Source: Pseudomonas sp. BBP2017 (lineage in GTDB: Bacteria > Pseudomonadota > Gammaproteobacteria > Pseudomonadales > Pseudomonadaceae). Taken from it: DNA of 64,000 nt. Made by a program: the position numbers and the translations under genes. The stretch is from NCBI RefSeq assembly GCF_003024385.1, contig NZ_PVZN01000019.1, positions 37,274 through 101,273 of the forward strand. The letters are read 5' to 3'. Of the stretch, positions 52,172 to 60,929 are shown in pieces. Numbering within the stretch: position 1 is the first letter of the stretch; each line of letters begins with the position of its first letter. The notes beneath the pieces are model-generated. The model ran no database searches and was not told the DNA's origin. It worked only from the letters and a program-made list of their open reading frames with translations.

Positions 52172-53506
52172 ATGAGCCATATCCCCAAGTCGGAATACGC
52201 CCGTCGACGCAAGGCGCTGATGGCGCAGATGGAGCCCAACAGTATTGCCATCCTGCCCGCCGCCGCAGTTGTCATCCGCAACCGCGACGTCGAGCATGTG
52301 TACCGCCAGGACAGCGATTTCCAGTACCTGAGCGGCTTCCCCGAGCCTGATGCGGTCATCGCGTTGATACCCGGGCGCGAGCATGGCGAGTACGTGCTGT
52401 TTTGTCGTGAGCGCAATCCGGAACGTGAGTTGTGGGACGGCTTGCGCGCCGGTCAGGAAGGCGCGATCCGCGACTTTGGTGCGGATGACGCCTTTCCCAT
52501 CGCCGATATCGACGACATCCTGCCCGGCCTGATCGAAGGCCGGGACCGGGTCTATTCGGCGATGGGCAGCAATCCGGAATTCGACCGTCACCTGATGGAG
52601 TGGATCAACGTCATCCGCTCCAAGGCGCGTCTTGGCGCCCAGCCGCCGAACGAGTTCGTTGCCCTGGATCATCTGCTGCATGACCTGCGCCTGTATAAAT
52701 CGGCGGCGGAAGTGAAAGTGATGCGCGAGGCTGCGGCGATTTCCGCGCGGGCTCACGTGCGGGCCATGCAGGCCTGTCGTGCGGGCTTGCGCGAATACAG
52801 CCTGGAAGCCGAACTGGATTACGAGTTCCGCAAAGGCGGGGCGAAAATGCCGGCTTACGGCTCGATCGTCGCGGCCGGACGCAACAGCTGCATCCTGCAC
52901 TATCAGGAGAACGACGCGCTGCTCAAGGACGGTGACCTGGTATTGATCGACGCCGGATGCGAGATCGACTGCTACGCCAGTGACATCACTCGCACCTTTC
53001 CGGTCAGCGGGCAGTTCTCGCCGGAGCAGAAGGCGATCTATGAGCTGGTGCTCAAGGCTCAGGAGGCGGCGTTTGCCGCCATTGCGCCAGGCAAGCATTG
53101 GAACCACGCCCATGAGGCGACGGTCCAGGTGATCACTGAAGGGCTGGTAGCGCTGGGGCTGCTCAAGGGCAAGGTCCAGGAACTGATCGAATGCGAAGCC
53201 TACCGGGCCTTCTATATGCACCGCGCCGGACACTGGCTGGGCCTGGATGTACACGATGTCGGCGAGTACAAGGTCGGCGGCCAGTGGCGCGTACTTGAAC
53301 CCGGCATGGCGCTGACGGTGGAACCTGGCATCTATATCGGTGCCGATAACCAGAGTGTCGCGAAAAAGTGGCGTGGCATTGGTGTACGTATCGAGGATGA
53401 CGTAGTGGTAACTAAGCAGGGCTGTGAAATCCTGACCTCAGGTGTGCCGAAGACGGTCGCTGAAATCGAAGCCTTGATGGCTGCCGCGCGCAGTGCGGCG
53501 GCATGA
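52172..53506 (+). CDS. pepP: Xaa-Pro aminopeptidase P
   Basis: A 444-residue dimanganese peptidase releasing N-terminal residues before proline. The creatinase N-domain precedes a pita-bread domain. Metal ligands are in VLIDAGCEIDCYASDITRTF, in HRAGHWLGLDVHD, in LTVEPGIYIG and in GVRIEDDVVVT. It overlaps ubiH by 4 bases, which implies coupling although its activity is unrelated to ubiquinone. Confidence 0.96.
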   Translation: MSHIPKSEYARRRKALMAQMEPNSIAILPAAAVVIRNRDVEHVYRQDSDFQYLSGFPEPDAVIALIPGREHGEYVLFCRERNPERELWDGLRAGQEGAIRDFGADDAFPIADIDDILPGLIEGRDRVYSAMGSNPEFDRHLMEWINVIRSKARLGAQPPNEFVALDHLLHDLRLYKSAAEVKVMREAAAISARAHVRAMQACRAGLREYSLEAELDYEFRKGGAKMPAYGSIVAAGRNSCILHYQENDALLKDGDLVLIDAGCEIDCYASDITRTFPVSGQFSPEQKAIYELVLKAQEAAFAAIAPGKHWNHAHEATVQVITEGLVALGLLKGKVQELIECEAYRAFYMHRAGHWLGLDVHDVGEYKVGGQWRVLEPGMALTVEPGIYIGADNQSVAKKWRGIGVRIEDDVVVTKQGCEILTSGVPKTVAEIEALMAAARSAAA

Positions 53507-54696
53507 ACCGGGTGAACCTGGCAATCATCGGTGGTGGCCTGGTCGGCGCCAGCCTGGCGCTCGCCTTGCAAGCGGGCGCCAAGGCGCGCGGCTGGAAGAT
53601 TTTGCTGATCGAGCCCTTCGCACCGGGCGACACCTATCAGCCGAGCTATGACGCACGCTCCTCGGCGTTGTCCTTCGGCACCCGACAGATCTATGAACGC
53701 CTGGGCCTGTGGCAACAGATCAGCCGCCGGGCCGAGCCGATTCGCCAGATCCAGGTCTCCGACCGTGGCCGCTTTGGCGCCACGCGCCTGGATGCCCTGG
53801 AGGAGGGGGTGCCGGCCCTGGGCTATGTGGTGGAGAATGCCTGGCTCGGGCAGTGCCTGTGGAAAGACCTTGATACCGAGGTGGTGAGCTGGCGCTGCCC
53901 GGCTGAAGTGACAGCCATGCAGGCGCTGGAAGACGGTTATCGCCTGTCGCTCAATGACGATACCCAGGTTGAGTGCGACCTGGCGGTGCTCGCCGACGGC
54001 GGCCGCTCCGGCTTGCGCGAACAATTGGGCATCCATGTCAGCCAGCGCCCGTACAACCAGAGCGCGTTGATTGCCAACATCACCCCGAGCGAAGCTCACT
54101 GTGGTCAGGCGTTCGAGCGTTTCACCGACGAGGGCCCGATGGCCTTGCTGCCCTTGCCGGAAAACCGCTGTGCGCTGGTCTGGACCCGCGCCGGGATGGA
54201 CGCCAAACGTCTGGCCGAGCTGGACGAGCGCAGCTTCCTGAGCGAGTTGCAGGGGGTGTTCGGCTACCGTTTGGGCCTGTTGCGCCAAGTCGGCGCACGG
54301 CACCTGTACCCCTTGTCGCTGATCGAAGCCCAGGAGCAGGTACGTCCGCACCTGGTGGTGTTGGGCAATGCTGCTCACAGCCTGCACCCGATTGCCGGGC
54401 AGGGCTTCAACCTGTCGCTGCGCGATGTACAGTCGCTGGCCGAAGGCCTGTTGGCAGGCCCCGCCACTCCGGGGGACTTTGCCACGCTACAGGCTTACCG
54501 CGAGCGTCAGCGCCTGGACCAGGACCTGACTGTAGGCTTCTCTGACCGGGTCACTCGCCTGTTTGGCAGCGCCCAACCGCTGGTTGCCACCGGGCGTAAC
54601 CTGGGACTGCTCGGGCTCGACCTGTTGCCGCCGGCCAAGCGTTGGTTTGCCCGTCAGGCGATGGGCCTGGGAACCCGTCCGGACCCACGGAGCTGA
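53503..54696 (+). CDS. ubiH: 2-octaprenyl-6-methoxyphenol hydroxylase UbiH
   Basis: A 397-residue FAD monooxygenase that hydroxylates the ubiquinone ring. The N-terminal FAD motif is IIGGGLVGASLALAL; the DG motif is LAVLADGGRSGLRE; the GD motif is GNAAHSLHPIAGQGFNLSLRD. It is the first of two paralogous hydroxylases in this operon; UbiH and UbiI differ in position on the ring. Confidence 0.93.
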   Translation: MNRVNLAIIGGGLVGASLALALQAGAKARGWKILLIEPFAPGDTYQPSYDARSSALSFGTRQIYERLGLWQQISRRAEPIRQIQVSDRGRFGATRLDALEEGVPALGYVVENAWLGQCLWKDLDTEVVSWRCPAEVTAMQALEDGYRLSLNDDTQVECDLAVLADGGRSGLREQLGIHVSQRPYNQSALIANITPSEAHCGQAFERFTDEGPMALLPLPENRCALVWTRAGMDAKRLAELDERSFLSELQGVFGYRLGLLRQVGARHLYPLSLIEAQEQVRPHLVVLGNAAHSLHPIAGQGFNLSLRDVQSLAEGLLAGPATPGDFATLQAYRERQRLDQDLTVGFSDRVTRLFGSAQPLVATGRNLGLLGLDLLPPAKRWFARQAMGLGTRPDPRS

Positions 54697-54698
54697 GC

Positions 54699-55181
54699 AT
54701 GGGCGATCCGCGCAAACTGGCACGGCGTGCGCGCAAGCTGCGCTGGCGGCTGAACTTTTATCCGCCCTACATCGGTGCTGGCATTCACGTGCAAAGCATC
54801 AGTCCGGACTTGCGCCAGATAAAGGTGCGCCTGGGCCTGGGCTGGTTCAATCGCAACTTGGTCGGCACCCAGTTTGGCGGCAGCCTGTATTCGATGGTCG
54901 ATCCGTTCTACATGCTGATGCTGATGGAGCTGCTCGGCCGCGAGTACATTGTCTGGGACAAGGCCGCCAGCATCGATTTCATCGCCCCGGGCAAAGGCCC
55001 GGTGTTCGCCGAGCTGCGCATCGATGACCAGTTGCTGGCTGATATCCGCGAGCACACGGCAGGCGGCAAAAAATATCTGCCACGACTTCAGGTCGATATC
55101 CGTGACGCTGCCGGCGAGCTGGTGGCGCAGGTCGACAAAACCCTTTACGTGCGGCTCAAGCCGCAAGCGAGACAGGCTTAA
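54699..55181 (+). CDS. DUF4442 hotdog-fold protein
   Basis: A 160-residue protein with a hotdog-fold pattern (GTQFGGSLYSMVDPFYMLML; DKAASIDFIAPGKGPVFAELR). Family members are thioesterase-like with unknown substrates. It lies 2 bases after ubiH and 3 before ubiI, so it is likely cotranslated with ubiquinone genes. The ATG at 54699 begins the family N-terminus; an upstream start inside ubiH is rejected. Confidence 0.85.
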   Translation: MGDPRKLARRARKLRWRLNFYPPYIGAGIHVQSISPDLRQIKVRLGLGWFNRNLVGTQFGGSLYSMVDPFYMLMLMELLGREYIVWDKAASIDFIAPGKGPVFAELRIDDQLLADIREHTAGGKKYLPRLQVDIRDAAGELVAQVDKTLYVRLKPQARQA

Positions 55182-55184
55182 GGC

Positions 55185-56408
55185 ATGGAAATGCGCGCAG
55201 ATCTGTTGATTGTCGGTGCCGGAATGGTCGGCAGCGCCCTGGCCCTGGCATTGCAGCACAGTGGTCTGGAGATTCTCCTGCTCGACGGCAGTCCGCTGTC
55301 GATCAAACCCTTTGATGAGCAGGCCGCCTTTGAGCCACGGGTCAGTGCCCTGTCGATGGCCAGCCAGCGCATCCTCGAACGCCTGGGTGCCTGGCAGGGG
55401 ATTGAGCAGCGACGTATCAGTCCCTACTCGGACATGCGCGTCTGGGACGGTAGTGGCACCGGTCAGATCCATTTCTCGGCGGCCAGCGTGCATGCCCAGG
55501 TGCTGGGGCATATCGTCGAGAACCGGGTGGTGCAGGATGGTCTGCTGGAACGCCTGCATGACAGTGAAGTCGGCCTGCTGGCCAACGCGCGGCTGGAGCA
55601 GATGCGTCGCTCCGGTGACGAGTGGCTGCTGACCCTCGCCGATGGCCGCACGTTACGCGCGCCGCTGGTTATCGCGGCCGATGGCGCGAACTCGGCAGTG
55701 CGGCGCCTGACCGGCTGCGAGACCCGCGAATGGGACTACCTTCACCACGCCATTGTCACCAGCGTGCGTTGCGCCGAGCCGCATCAGGCTACCGCCTGGC
55801 AACGCTTTACTGATGACGGTCCGCTGGCCTTCCTGCCGCTATTGCGCGATGGTCAGCAGGATTGGTGCTCGATTGTCTGGTCGACCACCCCGGAACAGGC
55901 TGAGCGCTTGATGAAGCTCGACGATGGTGAATTCTGCACACAGCTCGAACGGGCCTTCGAAGGGCGCCTTGGCGCTGTGTTGCAGGCCGATCCACGGCTT
56001 TGTGTACCGCTGCGCCAGCGCCATGCCAAACGCTACGTGGCCGAAGGCCTGGCCTTGATCGGTGACGCTGCGCACACCATTCACCCGCTGGCCGGGCAGG
56101 GGGTCAACCTGGGTTTTCTTGATGCTGCGGTATTGGCTGAAGAGCTGCTGCATGCCTATGAGCGCGGTGAACGACTGGCGGATGAACGCGTGTTGAGCCG
56201 CTTCGAGCGTCGTCGCATGCCGCACAACCTGGCGCTGATGGCGGCCATGGAAGGCTTTGAGCGCCTGTTCCAGGCCGATCCGTTGCCGTTGCGCTGGTTG
56301 CGCAACAGTGGCCTGAAATGGGTCGAGCAACTGCCTGAAGCAAAGGCGCTGTTCGTTCGTCAGGCCTTGGGGCTCAGTGGTGATTTGCCAGAACTGGCGA
56401 GAGCCTGA
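55185..56408 (+). CDS. ubiI: FAD-dependent ubiquinone hydroxylase UbiI (VisC)
   Basis: A 407-residue FAD monooxygenase, paralogous to UbiH. FAD motifs: LLIVGAGMVGSALALALQ, VIAADGANSAVRRLTG and GDAAHTIHPLAGQGVNLGFLD. It introduces the C5 hydroxyl of the quinone ring. It ends the operon; no terminator is evident before the iron transporter promoter region. Confidence 0.93.
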   Translation: MEMRADLLIVGAGMVGSALALALQHSGLEILLLDGSPLSIKPFDEQAAFEPRVSALSMASQRILERLGAWQGIEQRRISPYSDMRVWDGSGTGQIHFSAASVHAQVLGHIVENRVVQDGLLERLHDSEVGLLANARLEQMRRSGDEWLLTLADGRTLRAPLVIAADGANSAVRRLTGCETREWDYLHHAIVTSVRCAEPHQATAWQRFTDDGPLAFLPLLRDGQQDWCSIVWSTTPEQAERLMKLDDGEFCTQLERAFEGRLGAVLQADPRLCVPLRQRHAKRYVAEGLALIGDAAHTIHPLAGQGVNLGFLDAAVLAEELLHAYERGERLADERVLSRFERRRMPHNLALMAAMEGFERLFQADPLPLRWLRNSGLKWVEQLPEAKALFVRQALGLSGDLPELARA

Positions 56409-56471
56409 AGCCAGCGCTTCTCCTGCTGAAACATTTGGTAACTCCTCTCCGGTGAGTTCGGTTGAGAAGGT

Positions 56472-56492
56472 AAATGGGATTAACTACCATTT
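56472..56492 (+). promoter_or_regulatory. Inverted repeat upstream of the iron-binding protein
   Basis: AAATGG and CCATTT are exact arms separated by nine A/T-rich bases, 32 bases before the binding-protein start. A Fur site is a possible reading, but the match to the Fur 19-mer is poor. Confidence 0.4.
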
Positions 56493-56523
56493 GCGCCTCT
56501 ATTTGAACTCCGAGGACTGCACC

Positions 56524-57525
56524 ATGTTGCCACGCAAGCACGTATTGGCCGCCCTGGCTCTGACCCTGTTGGGCGGTACCGCCCAGGCGGCGGACGAGGT
56601 GGTGGTGTATTCCTCGCGCATCGATGAGCTGATCAAGCCGGTGTTCGACGCCTATACCGCCAAGACCGGGGTCAAGGTCAAGTTCATCACTGACAAGGAA
56701 GCACCGCTGATGCAGCGGATCAAGGCCGAGGGGCAGAACGCCACCGCCGACCTGCTGCTCACCGTTGATGCCGGCAACCTCTGGCAAGCCGAGCAAATGG
56801 GCATTTTGCAGCCGATCAAATCGGACGTTATCGATGCCAACATTCCCAAACAGTACCGCGCCTCGTCCAACGACTGGACCGGCCTGAGTCTGCGTGCGCG
56901 GACCATTGCCTACTCCACCGAGCGGGTAAAGCCTGAAGAACTGAGCACCTACGAAGCCCTGGCTGACAAGAACTGGGAAGGCCGCCTGTGCCTGCGTACG
57001 GCGAAAAAGGTCTACAACCAGTCGCTGACCGCGACCCTGATCGAAACCCACGGCGAGAAGAAAACCGAGGAAATCATCAAGGGCTGGGTCAACAACCTGT
57101 CCACTGACGTGTTCTCCGATGACACCGCCTTGTTGCAAGCGATCAACGCCGGCCAGTGCGACGTCGGTATCGTCAACACCTACTACTACGGTCGTCTGCA
57201 CAAGGAAAACCCGAACCTGGCGGTCAAGCTGTTCTGGCCGAACCAGGCTGACCGTGGCGTCCACGTCAACCTGTCGGGCATTGGCCTGACCAAGTACGCG
57301 CCGCATCCTGAAGCGGCCAAGAAGCTGGTCGAGTGGATGACCGGTGAACAAGCGCAGAAGATTTTCGCCGGTGTGAACCAGGAATTCCCGGCCAACCCGA
57401 AAGTCGCACCATCTGAAGAAGTAGCGGCCTGGGGTACGTTCAAGGCTGACACCATCCCGGTTGAGATTGCTGGCAAGCGTCAGGCTGAGGCAATTCGCCT
57501 GATGGATCGGGCTGGCTGGAACTAA
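56524..57525 (+). CDS. Iron(III) ABC transporter substrate-binding protein
   Basis: A 333-residue periplasmic protein of the FutA/FbpA type. The signal peptide ends at GTAQAAD. The start VVVYSSRIDELIKPVFDAYT and the later GLSLRARTIAYSTERVKPEE and INAGQCDVGIVNTYYYGRL segments are typical; the YYYGR tyrosines would bind iron. A 79-base palindrome separates it from the permease. The ATG at 56524 begins the signal peptide. Confidence 0.93.
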   Translation: MLPRKHVLAALALTLLGGTAQAADEVVVYSSRIDELIKPVFDAYTAKTGVKVKFITDKEAPLMQRIKAEGQNATADLLLTVDAGNLWQAEQMGILQPIKSDVIDANIPKQYRASSNDWTGLSLRARTIAYSTERVKPEELSTYEALADKNWEGRLCLRTAKKVYNQSLTATLIETHGEKKTEEIIKGWVNNLSTDVFSDDTALLQAINAGQCDVGIVNTYYYGRLHKENPNLAVKLFWPNQADRGVHVNLSGIGLTKYAPHPEAAKKLVEWMTGEQAQKIFAGVNQEFPANPKVAPSEEVAAWGTFKADTIPVEIAGKRQAEAIRLMDRAGWN

Positions 57526-57553
57526 GCACAAGGCTTTATCCTTCCGGGGCCCT

Positions 57554-57632
57554 ATCGCGGGGCAAGTCGAGTCGTCGCACCGCCGCTCCCACCGTGGGAG
57601 CGGCGGTGCGACGACTCAACTTGCCCCGCGAT
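57554..57632. repeat. 79-base near-perfect palindrome (fused REP pair)
   Basis: Two 39-base arms meet at base 57593. They differ from perfect complementarity at a single pair (57568/57618). The ends read ATCGCGGGGCAAGT and ACTTGCCCCGCGAT, so this is an inverted REP pair of the long GTCGTCGCACC variant with almost no loop. It lies between two genes of one transport operon. Confidence 0.97.
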
Positions 57633-57661
57633 GTTATTGAACTACCCAGAGATTTCTCCTT

Positions 57662-59284
57662 TTGGCTCACCCCGCCCAACGCCGCTGGTATCCCCTGGTT
57701 TTCGCCATTGCCGCCCTGGTGCTGCTACCGCTGAGCGTGCTGCTGCTGTCCTGGCAGTCGGTCGACATGCAAATCTGGTCGCACCTGCTCGATACCCAGA
57801 TGAGCCGCCTGTTGGGCAACACCTTGACCCTGGTTGTCGGTGTCAGTGTCGGCGTCACCTTGCTCGGCGTAAGCCTGGCCTGGCTCACCAGCCTGTGCGA
57901 GTTCCCCGGACGGCGCTGGCTGGATTGGGCGCTGATGCTGCCGTTTGCCATTCCAGCCTATGTGCTGGCGTTTGTCTTCGTCGGCTTGCTGGACTTTGCC
58001 GGGCCGGTGCAAACCCTGCTGCGTGAGTGGTTCGGTCCGATGCACCTGCCGCGGGTACGCTCCACCGGTGGGGTGATCATCGTCCTGGTGCTGGTGTTCT
58101 ACCCGTACGTTTACCTGCTTGCGCGCACCGCCTTCCTGGCCCAGGGCAAAGGCCTGATGGAGGCGGCGCGGGTGCTTGGGCATTCGCCGTTGCAAGCGTT
58201 CTGGCGGGTGGCGCTACCCATGGCCCGCCCGGCTATCGGCGCCGGTGTCGCCCTGGCCTTGATGGAAACCCTGGCCGATTTTGGCGCGGTGTCGGTGTTT
58301 AACTTCGACACCTTCACCACGGCGATCTACAAGACCTGGTATGGCTTCTTCAGCCTGTCGAGTGCCACGCAGCTGGCCAGTTTGTTGCTGCTGGCGGTGA
58401 TGCTGGTGCTCTACGGTGAACGCCGTGCCCGTGGCGCCGTGCGCGGCAGTAATGAGCGTCCGCGGGGCAAGGCGCTGTATCAGCTGCGCGGGATCAAGGC
58501 GCTGGCGGCCAGTGGCTGGTGCCTGTTGGTATTTGCCTGTGCCTTCGTCATCCCGCTGCTGCAATTGCTGGTGTGGTTCTGGCAACGCGGGCGCTTCGAT
58601 CTGGATGAGCGATACACCAGCCTGATTCTGCACACCCTCTACCTGGGGGCCATGGCGGCGCTGATCACTGTCTGTGTCGCCCTGGTGCTGGCGTTCGCCC
58701 GTCGGCAATCGTCCGCGCCGGGCATCCGCGTTGGGGTCGGGCTGGCCAACCTGGGGTATGCCTTGCCAGGCTCGGTACTGGCGGTGTCGATCATGCTGGC
58801 GTTCAGTTACCTGGACAACCAGGTGGTGGTGCCATTGTCCAGCTGGCTCGGCGGTGCCGGCAAGCCACTGTTGCTGGGCAGCCTGTATGCCTTGTTGCTG
58901 GCCTACCTGGTGCGCTTCATTGCCGTGGCGTACGGGCCGCTGGAGAACAGCCTGGGACGGATTCGCCCGTCGTTGCCAGAAGCCTCGCGCAGCCTTGGGG
59001 TCAGTGGTCCAAGATTGTTTTTCAAGGTGTATCTACCGCTGCTGGTGCCGGGTGCCTTGAGTGCTGCCTTGCTGGTGTTCGTCGATGTGCTCAAGGAAAT
59101 GCCGGCGACCTTGCTGATGCGCCCGTTCGGCTGGGACACCCTGGCCGTACGGGTGTTTGAAATGACCAGCGAAGGCGAGTGGGCACGGGCCTCGCTGCCC
59201 GCCTTGACCCTGATCCTGGTCGGCCTGTTGCCGGTCATCGGCCTGATACGACGATCAGCGAGGCACGTCGGTCAAACGCGCTGA
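57662..59284 (+). CDS. Iron ABC transporter permease (FbpB-like)
   Basis: A 540-residue inner-membrane permease with about 12 helices in two duplicated halves. Each half carries the coupling motif, LMEAARVLGHSPLQAFWRVALP and LPEASRSLGVSGPRLFFKVYLP (each shown short: EAARVLGHSP, EASRSLGVSG). The start appears to be TTG at 57662, since no ATG or GTG precedes the first helix in frame; no clear ribosome site is visible. An ATPase is not encoded next to it, so it must be supplied from elsewhere. Confidence 0.88.
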   Translation: MAHPAQRRWYPLVFAIAALVLLPLSVLLLSWQSVDMQIWSHLLDTQMSRLLGNTLTLVVGVSVGVTLLGVSLAWLTSLCEFPGRRWLDWALMLPFAIPAYVLAFVFVGLLDFAGPVQTLLREWFGPMHLPRVRSTGGVIIVLVLVFYPYVYLLARTAFLAQGKGLMEAARVLGHSPLQAFWRVALPMARPAIGAGVALALMETLADFGAVSVFNFDTFTTAIYKTWYGFFSLSSATQLASLLLLAVMLVLYGERRARGAVRGSNERPRGKALYQLRGIKALAASGWCLLVFACAFVIPLLQLLVWFWQRGRFDLDERYTSLILHTLYLGAMAALITVCVALVLAFARRQSSAPGIRVGVGLANLGYALPGSVLAVSIMLAFSYLDNQVVVPLSSWLGGAGKPLLLGSLYALLLAYLVRFIAVAYGPLENSLGRIRPSLPEASRSLGVSGPRLFFKVYLPLLVPGALSAALLVFVDVLKEMPATLLMRPFGWDTLAVRVFEMTSEGEWARASLPALTLILVGLLPVIGLIRRSARHVGQTR

Positions 59285-59286
59285 GG

Positions 59287-59315
59287 ATGTCAGCCATCGA
59301 GCTTGCAGCTACAAT
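59287..59315 (+). promoter_or_regulatory. Candidate promoter of gcvTHP
   Basis: ATGTCA and TACAAT are 17 bases apart, giving a start near 59322 and a leader of about 84 bases. The leader holds stems CCGGTC-CTACA-GACCGG (59334-59350) and CGTGGC-TTC-GCCACG (59374-59388). Confidence 0.4.
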
Positions 59316-59405
59316 GCGCGGCATTCGTTGCGGCCGGTCCTACAGACCGGGTAGCTGAAATGCTGCCAACAGCCGTGGCTTCGCCACGCCCGGAAGGAGA
59401 AACCC

Positions 59406-60488
59406 ATGGGACTGCGCACGCCTTTGTATGACCTGCACCTGGCGCTAGGCGCCAAGATGGTCGATTTTGGCGGTTGGGACATGCCCTTGCATTATGGCTC
59501 GCAGGTCGAAGAGCACCACCAGGTGCGCCGTGACTGCGGGGTGTTTGATGTTTCCCATATGACCGTGATCGATATCCACGGCGAGCAGGCCACTGTCTGG
59601 CTGCAGCGTCTGTTGGCCAATGATGTCGCTCGTCTGACAGATACCGGTAAGGCCCTGTACAGCACCATGCTCGACGAGCAGGGCAAGGTCATCGACGACA
59701 TGATCGTCTACCGCTACGAAGACGGTTATCGCCTGGTGGCCAATGCCTCGACCCGCGACAAGGACCTGGCCTGGTTGAATGCTTGCAAGGGTGATTTCTA
59801 CGTCAAAATCCATGAGCGTGCGGAGCTGGCCATACTCGCCATCCAGGGACCAGAAGCCCGCAACAAGGTTACCGAGCTGGTCAGTGCGCCACGGGCGACC
59901 CTGATCCGTGAGCTCAAGCCGTTCGAAGGCCGCGCTGATGGCGACTGGTTTATTGCCCGTACAGGCTACACCGGCGAAGACGGCCTGGAGATCATCTTCC
60001 CGGCTGTGCAGGCGCCCGCATTTTTCAACGATCTGGTAGGTGCGGGTATTGCGCCGAGCGGTCTCGGTGCGCGTGACACACTACGCCTTGAGGCTGGTAT
60101 GAACCTGTATGGTCAGGACATTGACGAAGCGCATACGCCGCTGACTTCCAACCTGGGCTGGAGTGTCGCCTGGGAGCCGGCAGAGCGCGATTTCATTGGC
60201 CGCAGAGGCTTGCTGGCGGAAATCGAGCACGGTGTCGAGCAGAAACTGATCGGCCTGGTGCTGGAGGAACGTGGTGTTCTGCGCGCCCACCAGGTGGTTC
60301 GCGTCGCCGGGATTGGCGAAGGAGAGATCACCAGTGGTAGTTTCTCTCCTACGCTGAGCAAGTCGATTGCGCTGGCGCGGGTGCCAATGGCAACCGCCGA
60401 GCGTGCCGAGGTGGAGATCCGCGGCAAGTGGTACCCGGTGCGGGTGGTCAAGCCGACCTTCGTGCGCCATGGCAAGATTCTGATCTGA
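59406..60488 (+). CDS. gcvT: Glycine cleavage system T protein (aminomethyltransferase)
   Basis: A 360-residue enzyme that transfers the methylene group from the H protein arm to tetrahydrofolate and releases ammonia. N-terminal TPLYDLHLALGAKMVDFGGW and the motif VFDVSHMTVIDIHG are typical; GLGARDTLRLEAGMNLYGQD is the folate-site region. First gene of gcvTHP. GGAAGGAGAAACCC gives a strong ribosome site. No glycine riboswitch core is visible upstream. Confidence 0.96.
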   Translation: MGLRTPLYDLHLALGAKMVDFGGWDMPLHYGSQVEEHHQVRRDCGVFDVSHMTVIDIHGEQATVWLQRLLANDVARLTDTGKALYSTMLDEQGKVIDDMIVYRYEDGYRLVANASTRDKDLAWLNACKGDFYVKIHERAELAILAIQGPEARNKVTELVSAPRATLIRELKPFEGRADGDWFIARTGYTGEDGLEIIFPAVQAPAFFNDLVGAGIAPSGLGARDTLRLEAGMNLYGQDIDEAHTPLTSNLGWSVAWEPAERDFIGRRGLLAEIEHGVEQKLIGLVLEERGVLRAHQVVRVAGIGEGEITSGSFSPTLSKSIALARVPMATAERAEVEIRGKWYPVRVVKPTFVRHGKILI

Positions 60489-60534
60489 ACCACATTCTGG
60501 CGGGCCTACCGCTGACCCTATCGAGGACAACAAG

Positions 60535-60918
60535 ATGAGCAATATCCCCGCCGACCTGCGTTTTGCCGAAAGCCACGAGTGGGCCAAACTGGAAGCTGAC
60601 GGCACTGTGACCGTCGGCATTAGCGACCACGCCCAGGAAGCCCTGGGTGACGTGGTGTTCGTCGAGCTGGCGGAAGTCGGCAAGGTCTTCGCCGCAGGCG
60701 ATGCTGCCGGCGTGGTCGAGTCGGTCAAGGCCGCTTCGGACATCTACGCACCGGTCAGCGGCGAAGTGATCGCGGTGAACGAGTCGCTGGCCGACAGCCC
60801 GGATTCGCTGAACAGCGATCCGTACGGCAGCTGGATCTTCAAGCTCAAGCCAAGCGACAAGGCCGAGCTGGACAAACTGCTCGACGCCGCCGGTTACCAA
60901 GCCGCCATCGGCGAATAG
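60535..60918 (+). CDS. gcvH: Glycine cleavage system H protein
   Basis: A 127-residue lipoyl carrier protein. Lys65 in VESVKAASDIYAP is the lipoylation site. The flanking GDVVFVELAEVGKVF and SWIFKLKPSDKAELDKLLD segments are conserved. It shuttles the aminomethyl arm between GcvP and GcvT. GGACAACAAG lies right before the start, close to the A-rich pattern bound by Hfq/Crc. Confidence 0.97.
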   Translation: MSNIPADLRFAESHEWAKLEADGTVTVGISDHAQEALGDVVFVELAEVGKVFAAGDAAGVVESVKAASDIYAPVSGEVIAVNESLADSPDSLNSDPYGSWIFKLKPSDKAELDKLLDAAGYQAAIGE

Positions 60919-60929
60919 TTTTCACACAA

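Noticed and set aside
59316..59405. Possible glycine riboswitch before gcvT
   Set aside because: Two small hairpins are present but none of the conserved glycine-aptamer cores, and the leader is too short for the usual tandem form.
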